Positions 21,947 through 32,300 of a stretch of 60,000 nt of DNA are shown here, piece by piece. The notes beneath the pieces are model-generated. The model was not told the DNA's origin. It was given only the letters and a program-made list of their open reading frames with translations, and ran no database searches. This DNA is from Diphasiastrum complanatum (taxonomy: Eukaryota > Streptophyta > Lycopodiopsida > Lycopodiales > Lycopodiaceae), in the NCBI GenBank assembly GCA_029204225.1, contig CM055093.1, positions 5,056,056 through 5,116,055 of the forward strand. The letters are read 5' to 3'. Within the stretch, counting starts at the first letter, position 1. The number at the start of each line of letters is the position of its first letter. The translations under genes and the position numbers were made by a program.

Positions 21947-23010
21947 CTCCCCCTTAATCTGAATCCTTGAATGCCTTGACCTTCAAACTTAGTTCTACAC
22001 AGAATCTTCTGTGTGACTCCAAACTTAATGCTTTAGTAAAAACATCTGCTGTCATATCTTGCGTTCTACAGTACTGCAATCTGACCTCTTCGTTGAGAAC
22101 TTTGCTTCTGACGAAATGATACTTCAGTTCAATGTGCTTACTTCTAGAATGAAATCTAGGATTGGCTAATAAAGCGATGGCACTTTGATTATCACAAAAT
22201 AATGTCGTCGAAGCATATTGATTCAGACTGATATTTGAGAGTAAGTTTCTCAACCAAATTGTTTCTTTGTAGCTTGAGAGGCTACGATATACTTTGATTC
22301 AATGGAAGATAGAGCTATCAAAGATTGCTTGTGACTGTTCTAGGAAACTAGACCATTATTGATAAAGAATGTAAATCCGGATTTACGAGTGTCTACATCT
22401 CTTGTCCAACTTGCATCTATGTAACCATTGAGTAAATTGAGTTTGTCATTGCCGACTGCTCCATAACAAATGCAAAAGTCCATTGTAGCTCGAAGATATC
22501 TCATGACTCTGATAAGAGCTTCCAATGTGTTATACCAGGATTAGTCATATACTGACTGAGAGAGCTGAATGCAAAAGCTATGTCTGGCCTAGTATAGATC
22601 ATGACATACATAAGAGATCCTATAATAGAATGGTAAGGATACTCATGCATCTGCTGCTTCTCATGAATTGTTTGGGGACATTGATCCTTTAATTTGAGTC
22701 CTGGTTCCAATGGTGAGAGAGCTATTTTGAAATTTATCAGATTATATCTGACTAGCATGTTGTAGATATACCTCTATTGTATTATGTAGACCAACTTCTA
22801 TTTTCTGTCTTTGTGGATTTATATACCAAGGCAGAAATGAGCTTTGCCCAGATCGGTCATGTCGAATTTGGAAGATAGCATTATCTTGGCTTCTTTTATC
22901 AAATCGGTACTGTTGTTGAAAAGCAATGTATCGTGCACATACAAAGTGATAATGATAAAAGACTGCTGCATTACAAAGTTACAATTACTTAGAGACAACT
23001 TAGAGCACAC
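21947..23010 (-). pseudogene. copia-7 RT-RNase H fragment
   Basis: Minus-strand Ty1/copia, same family as copia-2 (compare C-termini LSLKVKAFKDSD and LSLKIKAFTDPD). RT retains FIIITLYVHDTLLF, where the catalytic YVDD reads YVHD (Asp to His), and SKFDMTDLGKAHFCLGI. RNase H retains LFCDNQSAIALLAN, RSKHIELKYHFVRSK and CRTQDMTADVFTKAL. At least four frame breaks are visible (near 22,255, 22,340, 22,510 and 22,790). The fragment ends near 23,010 next to an LTR piece in opposite orientation. Confidence 0.88.
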
Positions 23011-23019
23011 GACTTTGAT

Positions 23020-23292
23020 CTACAATTCCTTTGTGCTCATTTCTATTCTGATTTATTTTTTTCACTGAATCAATCTATTTTTTATTGCATTGAATATCAT
23101 ATCAATATGCATGCATCTCTGTAGTTCTTTTGTAATCAATAATCTCTTATTATTTGTCTGATAATTCAATGCTTTATGTTTGGCTACGTAATCACTTAAT
23201 TGATAGCGATTTCAAAGTTAGTTGCTAAAGATTGAATGTTATTTCTATCACTACTTTTTGTTCAATATTGATAGGCATAGTCATGCACAAGA
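23020..23292 (+). repeat. Copia LTR fragment (distal end)
   Basis: Contains TTTGGCTACGTAATCAC, TATTTCTATCACTAC and TGATAGGCATAGTCATGCAC, the block conserved in the LTRs at 3.4 and 51.5 kb. It is joined directly to a copia integrase fragment without a primer-binding site, so this is a rearranged junction. Confidence 0.65.
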
Positions 23293-23299
23293 AAGAAGG

Positions 23300-23800
23300 T
23301 TTCTTCTGCCATGCTCACCTACTTCGACTTTGTGGAATTATTTTCTCTCTCATCTCATCACCTCTTTCCAACATTTGTGAAGTCCAAGATGGCCAGGGAG
23401 GTCCAATTTTCTACAAAGTTCAAGTGCTTGAGGAGTGACAATGGTGGTGAGTACATTTCTTCCAAGTTCAAAGCATTTTGTGATGCAAATGGGATAAAGA
23501 GAGAGTACCACAACAAAATGGAGTGGCCAAGAGGAAGAATAGAACCTTATATGAAGGAGCTAAATCCATGAGGTTAGGTGCAAATGTTTCTAAATCCTTT
23601 TGGGATCAAGCTTTGTTCTATGGTAAGTTTCTATGCAATAGATGATCAAGTGTGGTATTGGATGAAAAAATCTCTTTTGAAGTCTTGTTTGGAAGGAGGC
23701 CGAGTGTCAAGTTTTTCAAAACGTTTGGATGCATTTTCTATATCAACATTACTCTTGATGATAGGACAAAAGAGGATCCATCTTCAAAGAAAGGTATACT
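23300..23800 (+). pseudogene. copia-8 integrase fragment
   Basis: Plus-strand Ty1/copia integrase core and C-terminal part: LRSDNGGEYISSKFKAFC (second catalytic Asp) in one frame, then GVAKRKNRTL, FWDQALFYG, FEVLFGRRPSVKFFKTFGC and RTKEDPSSKKGILL in another. The GVAER motif reads GVAKR, so the catalytic Glu appears to be Lys. Stops and a frame change occur near 23,570 and 23,640. Confidence 0.82.
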
Positions 23801-23810
23801 GCTTCACCAT

Positions 23811-24202
23811 TTATACACATTTGAATTCACGGTACATCTTTAAAAATTTCTCTGGACTGTCGAACAAAACCTTAGGTTCATTTCCACTCTTGAAAGAAAT
23901 CGGCCGCACTGTGACATTGTTGGAAGTAGGTGCAAGCCCATTTGTCATGCAAACTGATTGATAAAACTGCTCAGCAAAAGAAAAATCAAGGGCACGTTGG
24001 TTCATATAAGACGAGGGTTGACGAATATTCTTTGACTCAATTCGATACATATGCTTGCCCCAAACGTAACCAACATCATTAGAGGAAGCATCATCATTAT
24101 CGGAGGATTATACAATGTCATAGAGGCCTCTAGATATTGTTCCAGTCTGATCAACCCTTGGCTCCAGTGGGTTTCCAGCCTGTGAAAGCTTAAAAATTTC
24201 AA
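23811..24202 (-). pseudogene. Unrecognised minus-strand coding-like fragment
   Basis: Two overlapping minus frames (24,202-24,002 and 24,050-23,811) give sequence with coding-like composition, including SYMNQRALDFSFAEQFYQS and LFDSPEKFLKMYREF. I do not recognise the family. It directly follows the copia-8 integrase in opposite orientation and is probably a piece of another retroelement. Confidence 0.3.
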
Positions 24203-24519
24203 AAGACAATGTAAGTTATCATTGTAGGGGGGGTTTTATTTATGTTTTTTTCCCATTGTCAAATCTCATAAATACTTATGAGATAAATGGGATGCCAGTT
24301 GTCATGAGGACATAAGATCTCAAGAAGACCCAAGATCTCCATTTTTGGGAGACCATTTTACAAAATGGAAGTTTATGCTCCCAATTTTTGCAGAATCCAC
24401 TAGTTGAAGAGTGTATATATAGATTGGAAAGTGTCAATGTTGCACCAAATGCTTATGGGATTATTATGTGCTTCAATTGTGCTCTCCTTTCTCCTCATCC
24501 CTTCCATGCACTTGCTAAT

Positions 24520-25430
24520 ACAAAAGTAGGGAAAAAAACATGAAAATAAAAAAAACCAAGAGAGATCAAAATATTATAAAAGATCAAAAAATAATCTTAA
24601 GAAAACCAAAAAACAAGGTTAAAAAATGACAAATAAGATTAGAATGCTGAAAACAATCTAAAAAGACAAAATATTGGAAAAAATTCCAAAAAACACCATT
24701 TATATAAACCAAAAAAATAAAACAAAAAAATTATAGAATAAAAAAAAACAAAATAGAGTAAAAAAATAAAAATTATGAGAAAACTAAAAAACAACATAAA
24801 AAAATTGAAATTAAAAAAAAAAATAGTGTCAAATTTTTTTTTTTTTTTGAAAAAACCAAAAAATAATACAAAAGAAATCTTAAATTAAAGAAAAAAACAA
24901 AATAGTGTCAAAAGAATAGATTTTTTGAAAAAAACCAAAAAAAAACATAAAAAAATCATAGAATAAAAAAAAAACAAAATAGTGTAAAAAAAATAAATTT
25001 TAAAAAACACCAAAACATAACATAAAAAAAATGAATACATCTAAAAAAAAAATAGAATATTGTCAAAAAAGCTAAATGTTCAAAAAACTAAAAATAAACA
25101 TAAAAAAAAAAAAATAAGAAACAAAATAGTGTCAAAAAAACTTAAATTTCAAAATAAAAATTTAAAAAAATAACATAAAAAATGATAGTACAAATAGTTG
25201 TAACTTGTAAAAAAAAACTAAATATTCAAAAAAATAAAATTTTTTCTGTTAAAAATGGTGTTAGATCTTAAAAGAACCATAATAAAAATTTAAACCCTCT
25301 AAAAAACTTAAAACCCTAGAAAAAAAATCTAGAAAGCGTTGAAAGGATTTAATCCTAATTAAAAAAACATAAAAAATGAAATTGTAAACTAGTAAAAGAA
25401 CTTAAATAAATACAAAAGTAATAATAACGA
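24520..25430 (+). repeat. A-rich degenerate tandem repeat
   Basis: Extremely A-rich on the plus strand. Within 24,745-25,200 the motif AAATAGTGTCAAA recurs at about 24,751, 24,821, 24,900, 24,977, 25,050 and 25,124, a spacing of 70-79 bp. Each is followed by a weakly conserved AAAAACCAAAAA...ACATAAAAAAAT segment. It looks like an old ~75-bp satellite-like array that has drifted. No genes. Confidence 0.75.
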
Positions 25431-25464
25431 CAAGATAAAAATTCACAAAACATAGAAAAAAGTC

Positions 25465-25665
25465 AAAGACTAGGGGCTACGGACTAAGGGACAAGGGCTA
25501 AGGGCCTAAGGGTAACGGCCAAGGGCAAGGACCAAGGGCTATAAATTAAGGACAAAATGCTAAGGCTAAGGGCCTAGGGACAAGGGCCCACGACCAACGG
25601 CTATGGGATAAGGGCTACGAGTTAAGGGCCACTAGCTAAGGGCCAAGAGCTAAAGGCTAAAGTTT
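25465..25665 (+). repeat. GGGCTAAGGGCC-type minisatellite
   Basis: Short imperfect repeats of GGGCTAAGGGCCAAGGGCTA type, with unit about 6-12 bp and strongly variable. It is G-rich on the plus strand and sharply different in composition from the A-rich block before it. Confidence 0.8.
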
Positions 25666-26540
25666 CATAATTTTGTTACAGTCTCATAATTTTTTTTATT
25701 ATACAAATTTATTATAATTTCATACTTTTGTTAATTATACTTCCAATAGCATTGTAAATCCTAACATAAAGTGTACGTATGATTTTTTTCAAGGTCACTA
25801 CATGGACTGCTCGAGGGAAGATGTTCTAGTTGTTTTATTTTTTCGGAAAGAAGTGGTTGTATTTGGAAATGTCTTAACTGCTAAATCAAGTGAAACATGT
25901 TTTTTCCGAGAAGTTGGTATGGATAAAAGTGTGGTTCTAATTTCAAAGGTGTTTAAAATAGATTGTCCTTTGCCATACCCTCACGATAATTTTTATTGCC
26001 TAGGAGACATTTACAACTATATTTCCATCGATGTTATTGCAAAACAAATCTTGTGGGATAATGCAAATATTCTCAAAATGAATGAACTCGTTCTTGCCAA
26101 GTGTCCATTATACAATATTGATGACGTTGTTGATTGTATGAATTTTGAAGAGATAGTAGTTTTCACTGGTAAATTGAAAGGCTACTATCCCAGTGAAAAT
26201 AACTTGTTTGTTATTGTGAAGGTGACTTCAATTACAATAGAAGAAAATATTGCAAATGCCATGACAGATGACGGAGATCCTTTCTACATGCAAAATCAAA
26301 CAATGATTTGGTGTTTGTCAAAGCTATCTTTGCACTCTAAAAAGAGAAAACATGTATCATTTACTGAACCATTAAGTGATTGCTTTACGTATTATTCTAA
26401 ATGTTCAAATAGAAACAACATGAAAAAAATACTAGGCCATCCTTGTGGTTCAAAAAGAGGTAGCATCCAAAAAACGTCGACAAGATTAGTAGATGTAGAA
26501 AACAGATCCGCTGATTGCAGTACAACAATATCATTTAACT

Positions 26541-26760
26541 ATAACTCGGATATCTTGACATGAATCAAAGATATTTCTCAAGGTCGTAATATGTCAAGAT
26601 CAAGTAACCATAACTCAAATATCTTGACAGGAATCGAAGATATTTCTCATGATCGTAATATGTCAAGAACAAGTAGCTATAATTCAGATATCTTGATAGA
26701 TGTCGAGGATGTGGTCAATCACACTAATATATTTGCATCAGCATATAACTCGGATATTCT
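26541..26760 (+). repeat. In-frame 69-bp tandem repeat (23 aa)
   Basis: ATAACTCGGATATCTTGAC-type units start at 26,541, 26,610, 26,679 and 26,745, with periods of 69, 69 and 66 bp, so the frame is kept. They encode copies of YNSDILTxIEDIS..RNMSR. The repeat lies inside the transposase-like frame. The first unit carries the TGA stop. Confidence 0.88.
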
Positions 26761-27893
26761 TACAGTTGTAGAGGATATTGGAGAGGCTCTTGATAACAAC
26801 AAAAATAAAAGTCGTCATTCTGAAATCAGCATTCAAACAAAACGTACACCGAAATCGTCAATTTTCGCAAGTGCAAATGGATCCACCCGACGTAATTCAG
26901 ATTTTTCAGAATTCAATTTCGATGAACATGATTACACAAGCAACATATTACATGATGCTAATATGAAAAATGATTTTGCAAGATCAATATGGTAACAAGC
27001 AGATGAACTTTTGGAAGATCTACAAAGAGAGCCTCAAGTAGATTCAACATCCTTTGGAACTACTCAGAGTCTCAAAAGAAAATATGTACTTGCTTATGTT
27101 GCACCAAAAAAGAGAGAATATGTTTTATCATCAAAAAATATAAGGAAAACGTTGATGCAACTATGTTGTAGTAAGTTGTGCATTCGACAAATTACCTACA
27201 AAGAATGCAAAGACTTGCGACTAGGTGTATGGAGAAAACGAGGAGCTGACAAGCATAATCAATTATTGTAGATGTTCAAATGTTTTTTTCATAGACAAGA
27301 AAAGTCAGATGCAATGTTTGATATTTTGGAGGAATCCAAATTGTGTTTCAAACCTATGTTGGATGGTAAAGCTATATGCATAAAAGCATATCAGAATCTA
27401 TTGGAAATCTTACATGGCATGTTTTAGCAAGTAATTGCTGAGGCACGTTATTTTATTGTGTACAAGTTTTATGGAAACACTGGCACATGACATTCTTCGA
27501 AAGGGTTGGCCATAATGGGTGGGATTTTGGAAAAGCATGCATTGCCTCAACTACAACTACAAGATAAATCAAAAGATGGCACTGTTATTTGCGAACATCA
27601 TCTCCCACTTGGCATGCATAAACATGACATCTTCAAAACTATAAACACACAACTTAAAGATGCATGTACACTTGAAGTTTCAAGATCCACGCTCTACAAG
27701 ATGTGGAAACAAGAGTTTGGACATGTCAAGACTCCAACAAGACAAAGAATGTCCAAATGCAAAACATGTGACAACTCTTGACATTAGGATGCACGATCGC
27801 TATATTGCATTGAGAGGTCATCATCTACATCATGTTTTTTATTCTAAAAAATTGTATGCATATTGGAAAGAAGAGTCAAGATCCCATCTTGAA

Positions 27894-27898
27894 CAGTC
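27894..27898. repeat. Target site duplication, left (CAGTC)
   Basis: CAGTC directly left of the 5' LTR. An identical CAGTC stands at 34,057-34,061 directly right of the 3' LTR. Five bases is the normal copia duplication length. Confidence 0.95.
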
Positions 27899-28580
27899 TG
27901 TTAAAAATTCACAATTCTAGCTTGACTAGTTTTGGTCATATGACTTGTAAATAGTTAGATGGTCATGATGTGGCTTGTCACACGTGCCAAATAGCATAGG
28001 ATTCCATTCATAAGGATGTTCTCAAGTAGACCTAAGTGTTAGAACCTTTGGAATGAGTCCAAATTATGCTTAGATACAAGGGAGAAAAAATAGGAGCTAT
28101 TTTTGGTAATTTTTGCATTGTTGAGGGATCTCCAAGATTCCAACCCTAACTTGGTAGGGATGAAAGATCCACCAAAATTAGCATTAGGGATAGGTTTAGG
28201 GCTACTCATACCTGCCCAAAACCGTGATGGATCATGTATATATAGGTGATGATATCTCACCAAAATTAATCAAGCAATTTCATGTTTTTTCTCTCATAAT
28301 GGTGCAATTGCTCTCTATGTTCATAATTGTTTGAGTACTTGTGATTACTAATGATTATAGGATTGAATGTAGGTCTGGTGTACAGTACTCAGACTGTGGG
28401 AGGCCGTACTTTCACACGTGTGAAGCCTTCTTCAAGGATTTGGGCCATTTAGTGAGGTTCAAGCATAGATTTTTGATGGATTTTGATGGTTCAACTTGTG
28501 CTAATCTTATGAAATCATAATCTATTGTTTCCCTCATCATTTCAAGTGTTTTAGGATCCTTATTTGCTGTAATTTTTACA
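27899..28580 (+). repeat. 5' LTR of intact copia (682 bp)
   Basis: Starts TGTTAAAAATTC and ends AATTTTTACA. Contains a TATATATA box (28,237-28,244), CACGTG at 27,981-27,986, and a perfect palindrome TTCACACGTGTGAA at 28,411-28,424. Followed directly by the primer-binding site. Confidence 0.97.
28237..28244 (+). promoter_or_regulatory. Likely TATA box of the copia LTR
   Basis: TATATATA about 340 bp into the LTR, the only strong TATA element there. It would place the U3/R boundary shortly after it and direct transcription of the element. The same site occurs in the 3' LTR at 33,713. Confidence 0.6.
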
Positions 28581-28594
28581 TGGTATCAGAGTCT
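28581..28594 (+). promoter_or_regulatory. Primer-binding site of intact copia
   Basis: TGGTATCAGAGTCT begins at the first base after the 5' LTR. It matches the plant initiator-Met tRNA 3' end complement (TGGTATCAGAGC) for eleven bases. Confidence 0.9.
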
Positions 28595-29391
28595 AAAGGC
28601 TGAAATGAGCTAAATCCTTGGTTTTCATTCAATTTGATCACAATTTTTTATCTAAATCTTGTGTAGATTGGATCTTAGCATCTAGTATTGATTCTAGAAC
28701 TCAAAGTGAGTCAAATACATTGGAGATTGGTGTTGTGTGACTTCATTTGCAGGTGTTTAGGTGTCTAAAACCAGAGGCAAAGTTGAATTCAATTCACATT
28801 ACCAAGATAGCAAGTTTTGCTTGCTCCAAGCATTGATTTCTAAGCGAGTTTTGGAGGTGATTTCATAGAGGAGGCTTTCTAGCATTCAAGGAGAGGGAAG
28901 ATCAGAGTTTTGGGGACTCTTCAAGGCTGTTCTAAGGTGTAGTAGGCACCTCCTAGAGTGATTTAGGTTCAGTCCAACCATTGCTTGACTTATGCACCAA
29001 ATTAGATCAATTTTTCATCAATTTTGATCATTTTTTGCTTGTGATTGGATAGTAGATTGTGTTGCATCCTCATTAAGTTCCATTTAGATCTTTTACAAGT
29101 GATTTTGGAAGTATATTAGGTTGCTGAAATTCACTCTTGATCAGATCATTTGGAAGCTTTAATGTTCTTTATAGAAAGAGGGGCAATTCTACTAGTATTG
29201 TCTACTTCAATCAAGCAAGTGCATTGTTTCTAGTATTCTATGATTTTATTTTGTTAGAGATCATTCTTAGATCTTTATAGGAAGTCTATTACTGATCTTT
29301 TCAGGTCCCTAAGAAGTGGGATAAGGTAGACCTTCAATCAAATCAATAGAAGTAACCTTCATTTGTGTCAAGTCCTTGATTAGGAGACTAG
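28595..29391 (+). other. Untranslated leader of intact copia
   Basis: About 800 bp between primer-binding site and Gag-Pol ATG with no long frame. It presumably holds the packaging and dimerisation signals. Confidence 0.75.
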
Positions 29392-32300
29392 ATGGCATCT
29401 ATAAATGCATATCTTTTGGATACTAATGAAAGGCTCAACAAAACTAACTATTCCATATGGAAAGTTAGAATGGAATCTATCATGATCATGCAAGATCTGA
29501 TGGAAATTGTAAATGGTAAGGAGGGTGAACCTATTCATCCTCAAGAAAAAGCCAAATACATCAAGAGGTGCAATGTTGCACTACATTGCATAAAAATGAA
29601 TGTTGCAAATGAACTCTTAAGAGAGGTAGGAGATTGCACTTCAGCTCAAGATGCTTGGGAGACTTTGCAAAAGGTCTATGAATCCAAGAACCAAACTAGA
29701 ATGTTAGCTTTGAAGAATCAAATCTATAGAAGCTATCAAAAGAAAGGAGAGAGTGCACATACTTTTGTCCTAAGAGTAAAGGAATTGAACAAAGAGCTAG
29801 CCTTTATAGGTGACCCTATCAAGGATGAAGAGCTTGTTCAACTCATATTGAATGGACTAAGCTTTGAATTTGACAATTTGGTTCAGGGATATGCAATTAT
29901 GGGTAAGCTACCCATACTTGAAGAACTCCAAGGCACACTCATGGCCGAGGAATCAAGAAGGAGCCAAATGCAAGAGAGGATGGATAGGCTTTCCATCCAA
30001 GGTGGAGATGACCAAGCTCTCTTCACCAAAGGCAAAGGCAAGTCCAAAGGCAAAGGATCAACATTCAAGAAGTCTACAAAGCTTGAGGATCAAGAAGGAC
30101 CCCCAAAGGCATCTCCATCAACCACCAAAGTCAAGAAGGACAAATCAAAGGTGAAGTGCTACTATTGTAGCAAGATGGGGCATTATGCCTCGGAATGCTT
30201 CAAGAGGAAGCAAGATCAAAGCCAAGCCAACATGAGCAAAGAGGAGGAGGATGAGAGTTCACATGAGGACTCTCTCATGATGTCCATATTTTCTTCAACA
30301 AGCTTCAAAGGAGAAGATCCTTGGTGGATTGACTCGGGTGCTAGTTCACACATGACTAGTAAAAGGGAGTTTTTCTCTTCTCTCTTATCTTATGATGGAC
30401 CTATAAAGTCTATCTATACAGCAAATGATGAAGCTTGTAAGATTGAAGGAGTTGGTAGCATTCCCCTTTGCTTAGGATCTTCCAAAAAGATCAACATAGA
30501 AGGTGTTTTGTACATTCCTACAATAACAAAGAATCTACTAAGTGTTGGCCAAATGGTAGACAATGGTTTCAATGTTGACTTTGCTTCAAATGAATGTTTC
30601 ATCAAGAAGAAGGGTAAGATAGTGGCTAAGGGCACTAGACTTGGAAAACTTTATAAGCTGGATGCATTTGTGGATACTAATGTTGTCATGTTGGCCGAGA
30701 AGAGCAAGATATCTACCTTTACTTTATGGCACAAAAGACTTGGACATGTCAACTCGGGTTCCATGGAGGCTATGATCAAGGAGGAGTATGCTTTAGGCCT
30801 ACCAAGGTCTATTGGGAAGGAAGACAAGGTTTGTGAAGCTTGTGCCTTATCCAAGGCACATAAGAAGGTGTTTCCTAACTCCATCACAAAGTCATCTCAT
30901 CCTCTTGAACTCATACACTCGGATGTGCACATTGCTAGCACCAAATCTAATGGAGGTTCATCCATGTTTTTAACCTTCATTGATGACTACTCAAGATATT
31001 GTTGGGTGTTCTTACTTTCCTTCAAGTCTCAAGTATTTGATACTTTTGTAAAGTTCAAGTTGTTTGTGGAAAAGCATCATAATCATAGCATCAAGATTCT
31101 TAGAAGTGACAATGGTGGAGAATTCATCTCCAATGAGTTCAAGGCCTTTTGTGAGGAGGAAGGGATCAAGAAAGAGACTTCTTGTCCTTACACTCCTCAA
31201 CAAAATGGAGTTGCTGAAAGAAGGAATAGAACATTATGTGAATGTTCTAAGGCTTTAAGATTAGATGCTTGTTTGCCCAAATCCTTTTGGGGTGAGTCTC
31301 TTGTATGTGCAAACTACTTGATGAATAGGGTGTCTTGCAAAGCAATTGAAGGCAAAACTCCATATGAGATGTTGTATGGAAAGAAACCCAATCTTAATCA
31401 CTTGAAAGTTTTTGGGTGTATATGTTATGTGCATGTGCCATTGGAAACAAGAACCAAGGAGGATCCATCTTCCACAAGAGGGATCATGCTTGGATATGCA
31501 AGCTCAAGCAAGGGCTACAAAGTCTATCTCCCGTCCTTGAACAAATTTGTTGTTTCAAGAGATGTCATCTTTGATGAACATCATATGCATATGATTGAAG
31601 AAGGCTCAAGTGCTCCAACAATCAAGAAGAAGATGGCCGAGGAGCAAGATCTTGGTTTTGAGGAGGAGCTCATGGAGGAGCAAGCACCAAACCCACCTAT
31701 CACACCAAGGAGATCTTCAAGGGCAAAAGTGGAGCCATCAAGGCTCACATATCAAGGCAAAGGACAGCAAGTTGAGGGTATATCATCCACTTCTTATGCT
31801 TTATCTAGTTTTGAAGAACCGTCTAATGTTGAAGATGCATTGAACTCCAAAGAATGGTATAAAGCTATGTTGGATGAGTATGATGCCTTGATTGAGAATG
31901 AAACTTGGTTGCTTGTTGAGAGATCTCAAAGGAATGTAATAGGATGCAAGTGGGTCTTCAAGCTTAAGTTGAATGCAAATGGGAGTGTTAACAAACATAA
32001 AGCAAGATTAGTTGCAAAAGGTTATGCTCAAGAGAGAGGGATAGACTATGAGGAAACTTTTGCACCCGTGGCCAAGATGGTCACAATAAGACTAATCATT
32101 GCACTTGCATCACATTTTGGATGGATTCTATGTCAAATGGATGTCTCTAATGCTTTCTTGAATGGTTTTTTGGAAGAGGATATCTATATGGAGCAGCCAC
32201 AAGGGTTCATCAAGCATGGAATGGAGAACAAAGTATGCCATCTCCAAAGAAGCATCTATGGCTTGAAGCAAGCCTCGAGATCTTGGAATTTAAGACTACA

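Larger units (their letters stand above)
25802..27898 (+). pseudogene. Decayed transposase-like gene, 5' part
   Basis: One reading frame continues from ATG 25,802 to about 27,780 with no frameshift but five stops (near 26,561, 26,993, 27,269, 27,425 and 27,488). It shifts frame once near 27,770 and runs to the copia insertion at 27,898. The first ~250 codons are unrecognised. An in-frame 69-bp repeat (YNSDILT units) follows at 26,541-26,760. The C-terminal half has the layout of a eukaryotic transposase-like family: Cys-rich ITYKECKDLRLGVWRKRG, LCFKPMLDGKAICIKAYQN, STLYKMWKQEFGHV and RMSKCKTC. The remaining part lies beyond the insertion at 34,062 with IIDGMDQ and ADNCWRENKN. From memory this resembles proteins labelled DUF7869, which I could not verify. 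TTTTTTTCAAG just upstream of the ATG could be a splice acceptor. Confidence 0.6.

Noticed and set aside
24841-24850. Possible poly-T/poly-A tail marking a SINE or LINE insertion
   Set aside because: The whole surrounding kilobase is homopolymer-rich; there is no upstream LINE/SINE body or target duplication.
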